A stretch of DNA of 64,000 nt from Sulfitobacter sp. D7 (GTDB lineage Bacteria; Pseudomonadota; Alphaproteobacteria; Rhodobacterales; Rhodobacteraceae): positions 1-64,000 of the forward strand of contig NZ_CP020695.1 in NCBI RefSeq assembly GCF_003611275.1. Direction: 5' to 3'. Numbering within the stretch: position 1 is the first letter of the stretch; each line of letters starts with the position of its first letter. A model generated the notes under the pieces. The model saw nothing but the letters and a program-made list of their open reading frames with translations. It did no database searches and had not been told where the DNA came from. Of the stretch, positions 42,259-50,879 are shown in pieces. Both the position numbers and the translations under genes were made by a program.

Positions 42259-44030
42259 AGCTCGGCTTCCCACCGCCGCGACAGGCGCATCGCGCCGTTG
42301 ATGATGCCGACCATGGAATAGGTCTGCGGGAAGTTGCCCCAGCCCTCGCCGGTGGCAAAGGCGGTGTCTTCGGACATCAGGCCAAGGTGGTTGCGGGCTT
42401 CCAACAGTTCTTCGAACAGCTTGCGGGCTTCCTCTTCGCGGCCAATCCGCGCCAGCGCATCGATCCGCCAGAAGGCGCAGACGTTAAAGCCGACCTCGGG
42501 CACGCCGAAATCATCCGCCTCTTCGTAGCGCAGCATGAAGGGGCCGCGGCCCAGCACTTCGGAAAGACGCTCGACCGTGGCGATGAACCGCGGGTCTTTC
42601 GGTGGCAGGAAACCGACCTCCCCCATCAGCAAGACACTGGCGTCCAAGGTGCTGCCGCCAAAGCTTTCGACAAAGGCGCCGCGTTCTTCTGACCAAGCGT
42701 TGTCGAGGATCTTGTCGCGGATCACCTCGGCGCGCTCGGCCCAGAGGGCGGCGCGGTCGTCCAACTTCAAATGGCGCGCAATCTTGCCCAAACGGTCGCA
42801 GGCAGCCCAGCACATCAGCGACGAAGACGTGTGAATGCGGGCACGGCTGCGCAGCTCCCAAATCCCGGCATCAGGTTCGTCGTGCAGCTCCCACGCCTGC
42901 TCGCCCAAGGGCTCAAGCTGTTCAAAGGCCGTGCGCCCGGTGTTCATCGGCAGGCGGTGGTCAAAAAACGCGGGCGCTGCGCCAAGGATGATATTGCCAT
43001 AGGTGTCGTGCTGGAAATGCTCATGCGCCTGATTGCCGATCCGCACCGGCCCCATCCCGCGGAAGCCTTGCAAGCTGGGTGAGATACGTTCGGTTAACGC
43101 CGTCTCAAGCCCGAGCCCTAGCACGGGCTGGATATGCCCGCCTTCGGCATCCGCCACGGCATTCATCAGCCATTGGAAATAATGCTCCAAGGTGCGGGTC
43201 GCGGCGAGACTGTTGAGCGCGCGCACGGTGAAAAACGCATCGCGGACCCAGCAATAGCGGTAATCCCAGTTGCGCCCCGAATCCGGCGCTTCGGGCAGAG
43301 AGGTGGTGATCGCGGCGATGACACCGCCCGTGGCCTCATAGCTGCAGAGTTTCAGCGTGATCGCGGCGCGAATGACGGCCTCTTGCCACTCGAAAGGGAT
43401 CGCCAACCGCTGCGTCCAGCGCTGCCAATAGCGCGTGGTTTTGGTTCGAAAGGTGGTGCCAATCTGCTCAGGACTGTCCGACAGTGTCTCGTCCGGGCCA
43501 AGGAGGAAGGTCATTTCCCCTTCGAGGTTGATCATGCGCCCGTCCAACACATGGTCGATCGGCGCGTCGGTGGTCAGGCGCATGTTCTGCTCAGGCCCGA
43601 CAAAGCGCACATGGTTCGACCCGCGGGTAAGCGTGGGGGCCACCTCTCCCCATTGAAAGCGCGGTTTTAGATGCATGCGCACGCGGGGCGAGCCTTCGAT
43701 CCGGCGGATTTGCCGGACCAACATCTGGGGGCGAAAGCTGCGGCCATAGGCGGTGAAACGGGGGCAGAAATCAACAATCTCAACCGCGCCCTTGGCGCTG
43801 CGCAGGACCGTGCGCAGGATCGCGGTATTGGGCAGATAGCTCTGTTCGCTTTCTGTCATGTCTTCGAGTTCGACGGCAAACTCCCCGTCGCCCTCTTCGC
43901 CCGCGCCGTGGCCCATCAGACTGTGAAAGACCGGATCGCCGTCAAACCGTGGCAGGCAAAACCAGTTGATCGCCCCTTCGCGGCTGACCAGCGCCGCAAC
44001 CGCGCAATTCCCGATGACACCCAGATCCAT
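42255..44030 (-). CDS. Glycoside hydrolase family 15 (glucoamylase/trehalase-like)
   Basis: This 591-residue GH15 enzyme opens with MDLGVIGNCAVAALVSREGAINWFCLPRFDGDPVF. The hydrolase core has RNWDYRYCWVRDAFFTVRAL near residue 255, GHIQPVLGLG near 300 and a late FNVCAFWRIDALARIGREEEA. GH15 proteins of this type cleave trehalose or short alpha-glucans in the cytosol. It is next to otsB, so a role in trehalose turnover is the best inference. No signal peptide is present. The gene ends overlapping the LysE stop and is followed upstream by otsB at 45 bases, probably one transcript. Confidence 0.9.
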   Translation of the reverse strand: MDLGVIGNCAVAALVSREGAINWFCLPRFDGDPVFHSLMGHGAGEEGDGEFAVELEDMTESEQSYLPNTAILRTVLRSAKGAVEIVDFCPRFTAYGRSFRPQMLVRQIRRIEGSPRVRMHLKPRFQWGEVAPTLTRGSNHVRFVGPEQNMRLTTDAPIDHVLDGRMINLEGEMTFLLGPDETLSDSPEQIGTTFRTKTTRYWQRWTQRLAIPFEWQEAVIRAAITLKLCSYEATGGVIAAITTSLPEAPDSGRNWDYRYCWVRDAFFTVRALNSLAATRTLEHYFQWLMNAVADAEGGHIQPVLGLGLETALTERISPSLQGFRGMGPVRIGNQAHEHFQHDTYGNIILGAAPAFFDHRLPMNTGRTAFEQLEPLGEQAWELHDEPDAGIWELRSRARIHTSSSLMCWAACDRLGKIARHLKLDDRAALWAERAEVIRDKILDNAWSEERGAFVESFGGSTLDASVLLMGEVGFLPPKDPRFIATVERLSEVLGRGPFMLRYEEADDFGVPEVGFNVCAFWRIDALARIGREEEARKLFEELLEARNHLGLMSEDTAFATGEGWGNFPQTYSMVGIINGAMRLSRRWEAEL

Positions 44031-44075
44031 AAGTCCCTCTTTTCTATTCTCAATGCGTCTGCCGGGCGGGCCGGA

Positions 44076-44825
44076 TCAGTGCAGAATTTCTTTCAGCCAA
44101 TCGGCAAAGCCGGCCACATCTGCGATGCGATGTTGTGCGTCGGTTGGCCCTTGGCCGATCTTGATGCCAAAGCCACCCATGGCCTGCGCCGCGCGAAAGC
44201 CATCTTCGTCCGTTACGTCGTCGCCTACCATTACCGGCAGCCGCTCGGCAAAGGCGGGGGAGGCCATGAATCGCGTCACCGCGCCGCCCTTGTCGACACC
44301 TTTCAGGGCGACTTCGCTGACCATCTTGCCATGCAGGCCGCGCAGGCTGGCGTCTTCGCCAACCAGCGTATCGACAAAGGCGCGGCAGGCCTCGCCCTGA
44401 TCGGGGGCCTTGCGGTAATGCAGCGCAATCGCGCCGGGTTTGCGTTCTGACGTCACCCCATGCAGCACGGCGAATTCTTCCAACCGGTCGATCACGGGGG
44501 CGGGGATCCCTGCGCTCTGCTTTGGGGCGTGATCCGCCGCGGTGCTCAGCCGCAACTCTAACCCATGCGAGCCAGAGACCGGCAGCCGCAGCGCGCCCAA
44601 GATACGGTCCACATCCGCCAGCGCCCGGCCCGAGATCACCGCCACCGCCCCATCGGTCTGCGCAACGAGTTGCGTCAGCAGGTGGCGCGTCGCCTCCGGC
44701 AGGCAGGCGTCTTCGGGGTTGTCGACGATGGGGGCCAGCGTGCCGTCGAGATCAAGGAAAAACGCATGGCGCTCAAGCGGGATCACGGGCGGCAGATTGC
44801 TGTGCGACAGGGTGGTGCTATCCAT
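44076..44825 (-). CDS. otsB: Trehalose-6-phosphate phosphatase
   Basis: This 249-residue HAD-superfamily phosphatase releases trehalose from trehalose-6-phosphate. The nucleophile motif FFLDLDGTLAPIVDNPE is near residue 27, SGRALADVD near 65, an SERKPGAIALHYR stretch near 125 and the Mg-binding GDDVTDEDGFRAA near 205. It reads leftward, in the opposite direction from the synthase gene otsA 2 kb away. Trehalose is a compatible solute in salt-stressed marine bacteria. Confidence 0.95.
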   Translation of the reverse strand: MDSTTLSHSNLPPVIPLERHAFFLDLDGTLAPIVDNPEDACLPEATRHLLTQLVAQTDGAVAVISGRALADVDRILGALRLPVSGSHGLELRLSTAADHAPKQSAGIPAPVIDRLEEFAVLHGVTSERKPGAIALHYRKAPDQGEACRAFVDTLVGEDASLRGLHGKMVSEVALKGVDKGGAVTRFMASPAFAERLPVMVGDDVTDEDGFRAAQAMGGFGIKIGQGPTDAQHRIADVAGFADWLKEILH

Positions 44826-45046
44826 AGGGTCTGGTCTATCCGTTTCAGGGCACTGGGATTTTCAGTGCGCGGGCGTTCTCACGAAACCTATGCGCCGGCG
44901 CAGCGAAATCAAAGGATTTATGCTGCAACTGCGCAAAGATGCGCGTCCTGCGGGGCGGGAACCCAGCCAATGCAGCGGCGTTTGCCTAGACGAAGGGCAA
45001 TCTGCGCGCCCCCGCAAGACCCCGCATCACACATTCGGAACCCCAG

Positions 45047-46021
45047 ATGACCGCACCGTCCACGCTTAGGTATTACCCCGACAGCAAACCCGGCATCGCG
45101 CGACGGCGCTGCGGCCGGGGGTTTTCCTATCACGCGCCCGATGGCCGCTGCATCAAGGACAAGGCCGAACGCGAACGACTGGTGAAACTGGCGGTGCCCC
45201 CAGCCTATGAGCAGGTCTGGATCAGCCCTCATGTCAACGGTCACTTACAGGCGACGGGGTTCGATGCGCGGGGGCGCAAACAGTACCGCTATCATCCGCT
45301 CTGGTCCGAGGCGCAGGCGCAGGAGAAATACGCAAGCCTGCCCGAATTTGCCGAGACCCTGCCGCGCATCCGCCGCCGCGTGCGCCGGGACCTCAAGGAA
45401 GAGTTGGGCGAACGTGACTTTGCACTGGCCGCCGCTGTGGCGATGATCGACCGCCTGTCGCTGCGCGTGGGCAATCAAGTCTACGCCAAGACCAACCGCA
45501 CCTATGGCACGCTGACCTTGAAACGGCGGCATCTGGTCTTGAAAGATGGGAAATTGCAGGCCTCCTTCATGGCGAAGGGCGGCAAGCGGGTCCGCCGCCA
45601 GATCGCTAACCGCACCCTGATGCGCGCCTTGGAGAAAATCCGCGATCTGCCGGGCGCGGACCTGCTGACCTGGCTCGACGAAGAGGGGGAGCCGCGCAGG
45701 CTGACTTCTTCGGCCCTGAATGATTATATCGCCGAGGCCGCTGGCGCCGAAGGGTTCTCTGCCAAGACCTTTCGCACATGGGCCGGGTCTGTCGCGGCCT
45801 TTGACGTGGCGCTAAAGGACGACAAACTGACCATCAAAGCCATGGCCGAAGCGGCGGCCCAACGGCTGCACAACACGCCCACCATTGCGCGCAACAGCTA
45901 TATCCATCCGCAGGTCATCGACCTTTGCCAGAACCCCCAAGACCTGCCGGACCCACCTGATATTGACGATATGACCCAAGCCGAACGGGGGCTTCTGGCC
46001 TTTTTGCGCAGCACCGCGTGA
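45047..46021 (+). CDS. DNA topoisomerase IB (poxvirus-like)
   Basis: This 324-residue type IB topoisomerase relaxes supercoils by a 3'-phosphotyrosine intermediate. N-terminal features are RRCGRGFSYHAPDG and GHLQATGFDARGRKQYRYHPLW. The catalytic pentad residues are in RVGNQVYAKTNRTYGTLTLKRRH, FRTWAGSVAAF and the final Tyr285 in ARNSYIHP. The size is normal for bacterial enzymes. It is unusual in the middle of trehalose genes on a plasmid-type replicon. The 221 bases upstream have no other clear feature. Confidence 0.94.
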   Translation: MTAPSTLRYYPDSKPGIARRRCGRGFSYHAPDGRCIKDKAERERLVKLAVPPAYEQVWISPHVNGHLQATGFDARGRKQYRYHPLWSEAQAQEKYASLPEFAETLPRIRRRVRRDLKEELGERDFALAAAVAMIDRLSLRVGNQVYAKTNRTYGTLTLKRRHLVLKDGKLQASFMAKGGKRVRRQIANRTLMRALEKIRDLPGADLLTWLDEEGEPRRLTSSALNDYIAEAAGAEGFSAKTFRTWAGSVAAFDVALKDDKLTIKAMAEAAAQRLHNTPTIARNSYIHPQVIDLCQNPQDLPDPPDIDDMTQAERGLLAFLRSTA

Positions 46022-46114
46022 CCCTGAATTGACGGGACGGGCGAACTTTAACCGCGCTCAGGCATTGTTAACATGAATAGTGGTATCGCCCGGCTTCAGA
46101 AGGACTGAAATTTT

Positions 46115-46711
46115 ATGAACGAGACAGGTGGGCCAACTCTCAGCGGTGTCCTTGACCAGATGGAGCATCTGTCCGGCGGCGCGGATCGGCAGATTACCGT
46201 AGAAGAGATCATCGATTGTCTGGGCAAACATTCATTTGCTTCGACGATCCTGACCTTCAGCCTGATCTCTACCTCTCCGGCCAGCGGCATCCCCGGCTTT
46301 ACGGCGTTTATCGGGTTGGTGGTCTTGTTTCTGGTGGTGCAGATGATCTTTGGCCGCGAAAGCCTGTGGCTACCGGGCTTTATCATGCGCCGCGACATCG
46401 CTGCGAAGAAGCTGCGTGCGGGGGTGCGCTGGCTGCGCCGCCCGGTGGATTTCGTGGATCAATATTTGCATCAGCGGTCGACCTTCATCCTGCACCGCCC
46501 GTGGATTTACTTGCCGCTGTTGATGGTGATGGCCCTGTCGATGTTCATGCCGTTCATGGAAATCGTGCCCACTTCCGGCTCTATCGCCTCGGCCATGATC
46601 GCCATTTTCGCGGCGGGCTATCTGATGCGCGACGGCAGGGTCGTGATTTTTTCGATGGTCTTGATGTCCCTGCTTCCCGTGGGGGTTGCATGGTTCTTTC
46701 TTGGGCGCTGA
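46115..46711 (+). CDS. ExoD-like membrane protein
   Basis: This 198-residue protein of the exopolysaccharide synthesis ExoD family has an N-terminal cytosolic stretch (about 60 residues, TVEEIIDCLGKHSFASTILTF). Three or four membrane helices follow, including the conserved SPASGIPGFTAFIGLVVLFLVVQM and a C-terminal pair. ExoD affects exopolysaccharide production and alkali tolerance in rhizobia; its biochemical action is unknown. The ATG at 46115 follows a purine-rich AGAAGGA sequence. It lies between topoisomerase IB and otsA in the same direction, and whether all three share a transcript is unclear. Confidence 0.88.
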   Translation: MNETGGPTLSGVLDQMEHLSGGADRQITVEEIIDCLGKHSFASTILTFSLISTSPASGIPGFTAFIGLVVLFLVVQMIFGRESLWLPGFIMRRDIAAKKLRAGVRWLRRPVDFVDQYLHQRSTFILHRPWIYLPLLMVMALSMFMPFMEIVPTSGSIASAMIAIFAAGYLMRDGRVVIFSMVLMSLLPVGVAWFFLGR

Positions 46712-46763
46712 AAAAATAATCGCAGCGGTTTGCCATGCTGCGCCTGCAAAAGAATTGACCAAA

Positions 46764-46822
46764 GCCGACCAAGCTGGGAACCTTTACCAACCTAAACCAT
46801 TAAACCGTTAGTGGTGGTCGGC
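46764..46822. repeat. Long-range inverted repeat upstream of otsA
   Basis: GCCGACCA (46764-46771) and TGGTCGGC (46815-46822) are perfect complements separated by 43 AT-richer bases. They lie in the leader region of otsA and could form a large stem-loop or two operator half-sites. There is no further support for a function. Confidence 0.3.
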
Positions 46823-46875
46823 GTTCCGCCTTAGCAGGCTCGGCGGCCAAAAATTGATTGTTCCCGAGGCATAAA

Positions 46876-48279
46876 ATGGCTGGCAGATTAATTGTAATCT
46901 CAAATCGCATCCCGTCAGAGGCCGCCCCCTCCGGTGGGTTGGTCTATGCGCTTCATGAAACCCTGCGCAAGATCGGCGGCATCTGGATCGGGTCGCACCC
47001 GGAAACCACCGAAACCCCGTCAGAGAGCCTGAGCGAATATGGCGATCAGGGCAAATACACCCGGCTGAGCTTCAGCCTCAGCCCCGAAGACTACAAGAAT
47101 TTCTACCTCGGTTTTTCGAACTCGGTGCTTTGGCCGGTCTGTCACCGTCGCGGCGATCTGGTGGAGTTGGACCGGGGGTTCGAGCGGGGCTACAGCGCCG
47201 TTAACGCGCGCCTTGCGCGGCAGGTGATGAAGGTGGCCCGGCCGGACGATATGATCTGGGTGCACGACTACCACTTCTTTCCCCTCGCGACAGAACTGCG
47301 CAAACTGGGTTTTGCAGGTAAGATCGGGTTTTTCCTGCATATTCCTTTCCCCGCATTGGGCGATATGGGCGCCCTCCCGCGGGAGGCCAATCTGGCGCAT
47401 TGGCTGGCGGACTATGACCTTGTGGGCCTGCAAACCCGCGCTGACGTGGCGCGTTGCCTTGAAATGTTCCGCGCCGAAACGGACTCCGAATTCTTGATGA
47501 ACGGCACGATCAAATGCGGCTCTCGGGCAGTGGCGTTGAGATCATTCCCCATCGGGATCGATGTGGAGACCTTTGTGCAGGCCGCCCAAGGCGGCAGCGC
47601 GCAGGACCGGCTTGCCGATGATATGGCGGGGGACATCGTGATCGGGGTGGACCGGCTGGACTACTCCAAAGGTCTGCCCAACCGCTTCCGCGCCTTTGGC
47701 CGCTATCTGGAAACCCGCGATGAGCGTGAGCGGCGGGTAAGCATGGTCCAGATCGCCCCGCCAAGCCGCGAAGAGGTCGCCGCTTACCGCGAGTTGCGCT
47801 ACGAATTGGAAGAACTTGTCGGCCGGGTGAACGGCGAACATGGAGAGATCGATTGGACCCCGCTGCGCTATATTCACCGCAACCTTGATCGCGATCTCTT
47901 GGCGCGGCTCTACCGCCGTGCGCGGGTGGGGATCGTCACCCCCTTTGCCGATGGGATGAACCTTGTCGCCAAGGAATATGTCGCGGCGCAAGACCCCGAA
48001 GACCCCGGCGTGCTGATCCTGTCGCATATGGCCGGGGCCGCCGAAGACCTGACAGATGCTATTCAGGTCAACCCGTACGACATCGAGGACATGAGCGAGG
48101 CGCTCAAGACCGCGCTTGCCCTGCCGTTGGAGGAACGCAAACGCCGCCATGCCAGTTGCATGGCGCAGGTGCGGGCGACGGATGTGAACCGCTGGAGCCA
48201 GAACTTTGTCGAAGCATTGCAAGCCTGCCTGCCGACGCTGGTGACCAAACCCGTCGCGCGGGAATGGACGGACGCCTAG
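46876..48279 (+). CDS. otsA: Trehalose-6-phosphate synthase
   Basis: This 467-residue GT20 glycosyltransferase makes trehalose-6-phosphate from UDP-glucose and glucose-6-phosphate. Motifs are SNRIPSEAAPSGGLVYAL near the start, WVHDYHFFPLA near 128, FFLHIPFPALGDM near 155, GVDRLDYSKGLPNRFRAF near 258 and DGMNLVAKEYVA near 358. The ATG at 46876 (MAGRLIVISN) is preferred to an ATTG-context start at 46858. It works with OtsB, encoded in the opposite direction about 2 kb to the left. Its 3' end lies ten bases from the convergent glpR gene. Confidence 0.95.
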   Translation: MAGRLIVISNRIPSEAAPSGGLVYALHETLRKIGGIWIGSHPETTETPSESLSEYGDQGKYTRLSFSLSPEDYKNFYLGFSNSVLWPVCHRRGDLVELDRGFERGYSAVNARLARQVMKVARPDDMIWVHDYHFFPLATELRKLGFAGKIGFFLHIPFPALGDMGALPREANLAHWLADYDLVGLQTRADVARCLEMFRAETDSEFLMNGTIKCGSRAVALRSFPIGIDVETFVQAAQGGSAQDRLADDMAGDIVIGVDRLDYSKGLPNRFRAFGRYLETRDERERRVSMVQIAPPSREEVAAYRELRYELEELVGRVNGEHGEIDWTPLRYIHRNLDRDLLARLYRRARVGIVTPFADGMNLVAKEYVAAQDPEDPGVLILSHMAGAAEDLTDAIQVNPYDIEDMSEALKTALALPLEERKRRHASCMAQVRATDVNRWSQNFVEALQACLPTLVTKPVAREWTDA

Positions 48280-48288
48280 CGGCGCGCG

Positions 48289-49086
48289 TCAGGCATCCGG
48301 GGCAAAGATCACTTCGGTCTCCCAACCCTTGCATTTCTCTGCTAGCCCGGCGGGCAGGGGCAGATCGGTAAAGAACATATCCACCTCCCGCGCCGAAGCG
48401 ATGCGCGCCGGGGCGGAGCGTTTGAATTTGGAATGATCCGTCACCAAAAAGGTCTTGCGCGACTGCGCGATGATACATTGGCTGACCCCCACCTCTTCGA
48501 TATCGAAGTCGAGCAGATCACCATCCGCATCCATGGCCGAACAGCCGATCACCGCGATGTCGAACTTGAACTGGCGGATCGTTTCGATCGTCAGATTGCC
48601 AACCAGCCCGCCGTCCATGCGGCGCAGCGCCCCGCCCGTCAGCACGATGCGGCATTCGGGATTGTCGACCAGAATATTGGCGACATTCATGTTGTTCGTC
48701 ACCACCATCAGATCGCGGTGATGCAGCAGAGCGCGGGCCACCGCCTCGGTGCTGGTGCCGATATTCAGAAAGACCGAACAACCGTCGGGAATATGTTCGG
48801 CACAGGCGCGGGCGATGCGAGTCTTAGCCTCTTCGTGCAGATTGCGCCGCTCGGCATAGCCGATGTTGCTGGCCCCCGAAGGCAGCACCGCGCCGCCATG
48901 CACCCGCTCAAGCTTACCACTATCGGCCAGTTCCGTAAGGTCACGGCGGATGGTCTGATGGGTCACGCCGAAATGCTCGGCCAGCCCGTCGACGGTGACT
49001 TTGCCTTCGCGCCGGGCGATTTCAAGGATGTCGGGATGGCGGAATGTCTGTGAAATGGGTGTCGCTCCTGCCTGCTGTTGGCGCAT
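48289..49086 (-). CDS. glpR: DeoR family repressor GlpR
   Basis: This 265-residue DeoR-family repressor has an N-terminal helix-turn-helix (KVTVDGLAEHFGVTHQTIRRDLTELADSGKL, about 20-60) followed by GAVLPS. The C-terminal sugar-phosphate-sensing domain has SVFLNIGTSTEAVARAL near 105. It lies divergently from glpD and the ABC glycerol transporter, which fits GlpR. The inducer is probably glycerol-3-phosphate. The ATG at 49086 follows a GGAG ribosome site and is preferred to the first possible start at 49116. Confidence 0.9.
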   Translation of the reverse strand: MRQQQAGATPISQTFRHPDILEIARREGKVTVDGLAEHFGVTHQTIRRDLTELADSGKLERVHGGAVLPSGASNIGYAERRNLHEEAKTRIARACAEHIPDGCSVFLNIGTSTEAVARALLHHRDLMVVTNNMNVANILVDNPECRIVLTGGALRRMDGGLVGNLTIETIRQFKFDIAVIGCSAMDADGDLLDFDIEEVGVSQCIIAQSRKTFLVTDHSKFKRSAPARIASAREVDMFFTDLPLPAGLAEKCKGWETEVIFAPDA

Positions 49087-49140
49087 TATCTCCAGTGTTT
49101 TGCCTAACGCAAGCAATCGCGCAGCAGGTTGTGGTTAGCA

Positions 49141-49182
49141 TGTTCGATATACTGGTGAAACGAACATAAACGAAAATAAAAC
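49141..49182. promoter_or_regulatory. Putative GlpR operator region
   Basis: Two ten-base direct repeats, AAACGAACAT (49158-49167) and AAACGAAAAT (49168-49177), lie between divergent glpR and glpD. TGTTCG (49141-49146) and CGAACA (49161-49166) also form an inverted repeat with a 14-base gap. Repeats built on the CGAA half-site are typical of DeoR/GlpR binding regions. A further TCGTTTCG stands near 49198. Confidence 0.6.
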
Positions 49183-49252
49183 TTGTGCAGATGAGAGTCG
49201 TTTCGTAACACTGCCCCTAATTGGACAGTCTGAGCTGGGGGAGGGCCGGATT

Positions 49253-50866
49253 TTGAACCAACAGCCCGATAGCCATGTGCCCGCTGCCCCGGTCGATCTT
49301 TTCGTCATCGGTGGGGGCATCAACGGCGCCGGGATCGCGCGCGACGCCGCAGGACGGGGGCTGAGCGTGACCTTGGCCGAGATGAATGATCTGGCCTCGG
49401 CGACCTCTTCGGCCTCGACCAAACTGTTCCACGGCGGGCTGCGCTACCTTGAGTATTTCGAGATCGGCCTCGTGCGCCACGCGCTGACCGAGCGCGAAGT
49501 GCTGCTGAAAGCGATGCCGCATATCTCTTGGCCGATGCGTTTCGTGCTGCCCTATCACCGCGACATGCGGTTTGAGGGGGACACGCCGACCTCCAAATTG
49601 CTACGGCTGTTCATGCCTTGGATGCGGGGCCGCCGCCCGGCGTGGCTGATCCGCTTGGGCCTGTTTCTCTATGACAATCTCGGTGGTCGCGAGATCCTGC
49701 CCGCCACCCGCAGCCTGTCACTGCGCGGTACGCCCGAGGGGGCACCGCTGGAAGATCGCTTCGAGAAAGCCTTTGAGTATTCCGACTGCTGGATCGAGGA
49801 TTCGCGCCTTGTGGTGCTGAACGCCCGCGATGCGGAATTGCGCGGCGCACGCATCATGACCCGGACCAAGGTGATCTCGGCCGACCGCAATGCCGAAGGT
49901 TGGGCTGTCACGGTGGAGCATGGCGCCGATGGTCAGCGCGAGGTGATCCAAGCGAAGATGCTGGTCAACGCGGGCGGCCCGTGGGTGGGCGAGATCATCC
50001 ACAACACTGCGCGGCTGAACTCCTCCGAAGGGGTGCGGCTGGTGCGCGGCAGCCATATCGTGACCAAGCGGCTTTACGATCACGACAAATGCTATTTCTT
50101 CCAAGGCACCGATGGGCGGATCATCTTCACGATCCCCTATGAGCAAGATTTCACGCTAATCGGCACCACGGATGCGGATCACCCCGATCCTTCCGTCACC
50201 CCGGAATGCACCCCCGAAGAGCAGGATTACCTGATCAACTTCGTGAACGGCTATCTCAAGCAGGACATCACCCGCAAAGACATCGTCTGGACCTATTCCG
50301 GCGTGCGCCCGCTTTATGACGATGGGGCCAGCAGCGCCACGGCGGCCACGCGGGACTATACGCTCAAGGTGGACGAAACCGGCGGCGCGCCGATCCTCAA
50401 TGTCTTTGGCGGCAAGATCACCACATACCGCAAACTGGCCGAAGACGCGCTGGATCTGATCGCCCCGCATTTTGGCGGGCTGTCGGATCATTGGACCGCT
50501 GGCGTGGCGCTGCCCGGCGGTGATTTCCCGGTGGACGGTGTCGCGCAGTTGATCGCGCGGTTGAAAGCGGATTATGACTTTCTTGATGAAAGCTGGGCAG
50601 CACGGCTGATCCGCGCCTATGGTACCGATGCATGGGCGATGATGGGCGCGGCGAAAACGCTCGCGGATATGGGCGAGCATTTCGGCGCGACCCTCACGGC
50701 GGGTGAGGTCGCGTGGCTGATGAACAAAGAATATGCCCTCAGCGCAGAGGACGTCGTTTGGCGCCGCAGCAAGTCGGGCCTGCGAATGGATGAGGCGCAG
50801 CTCGCGCGTCTTGATGAATGGATGCAGATGCGTGCAGCGAAACAAGCCGCCTCTGCGGCGGAATGA
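49253..50866 (+). CDS. glpD: Glycerol-3-phosphate dehydrogenase, aerobic
   Basis: This 537-residue FAD-dependent enzyme oxidises glycerol-3-phosphate to dihydroxyacetone phosphate and passes electrons to quinone. The FAD motif FVIGGGINGAGIARDAAGRG is near residue 18, with SSASTKLFHGGLRYLE near 55, VNAGGPWVGEI near 240 and the C-terminal DUF helices. The start is TTG at 49253, about nine bases after a GGGGGAGGG ribosome site; no better ATG exists before the FAD motif. It opens the rightward glp operon, divergent from glpR. Confidence 0.94.
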   Translation: MNQQPDSHVPAAPVDLFVIGGGINGAGIARDAAGRGLSVTLAEMNDLASATSSASTKLFHGGLRYLEYFEIGLVRHALTEREVLLKAMPHISWPMRFVLPYHRDMRFEGDTPTSKLLRLFMPWMRGRRPAWLIRLGLFLYDNLGGREILPATRSLSLRGTPEGAPLEDRFEKAFEYSDCWIEDSRLVVLNARDAELRGARIMTRTKVISADRNAEGWAVTVEHGADGQREVIQAKMLVNAGGPWVGEIIHNTARLNSSEGVRLVRGSHIVTKRLYDHDKCYFFQGTDGRIIFTIPYEQDFTLIGTTDADHPDPSVTPECTPEEQDYLINFVNGYLKQDITRKDIVWTYSGVRPLYDDGASSATAATRDYTLKVDETGGAPILNVFGGKITTYRKLAEDALDLIAPHFGGLSDHWTAGVALPGGDFPVDGVAQLIARLKADYDFLDESWAARLIRAYGTDAWAMMGAAKTLADMGEHFGATLTAGEVAWLMNKEYALSAEDVVWRRSKSGLRMDEAQLARLDEWMQMRAAKQAASAAE

Positions 50867-50879
50867 GGGGAGGACGAAC

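Noticed and set aside
44826..45046. Possible small gene or RNA between otsB and topoisomerase IB
   Set aside because: The short frames here have no ribosome site or recognisable sequence, and I see no convincing hairpin or promoter pair.
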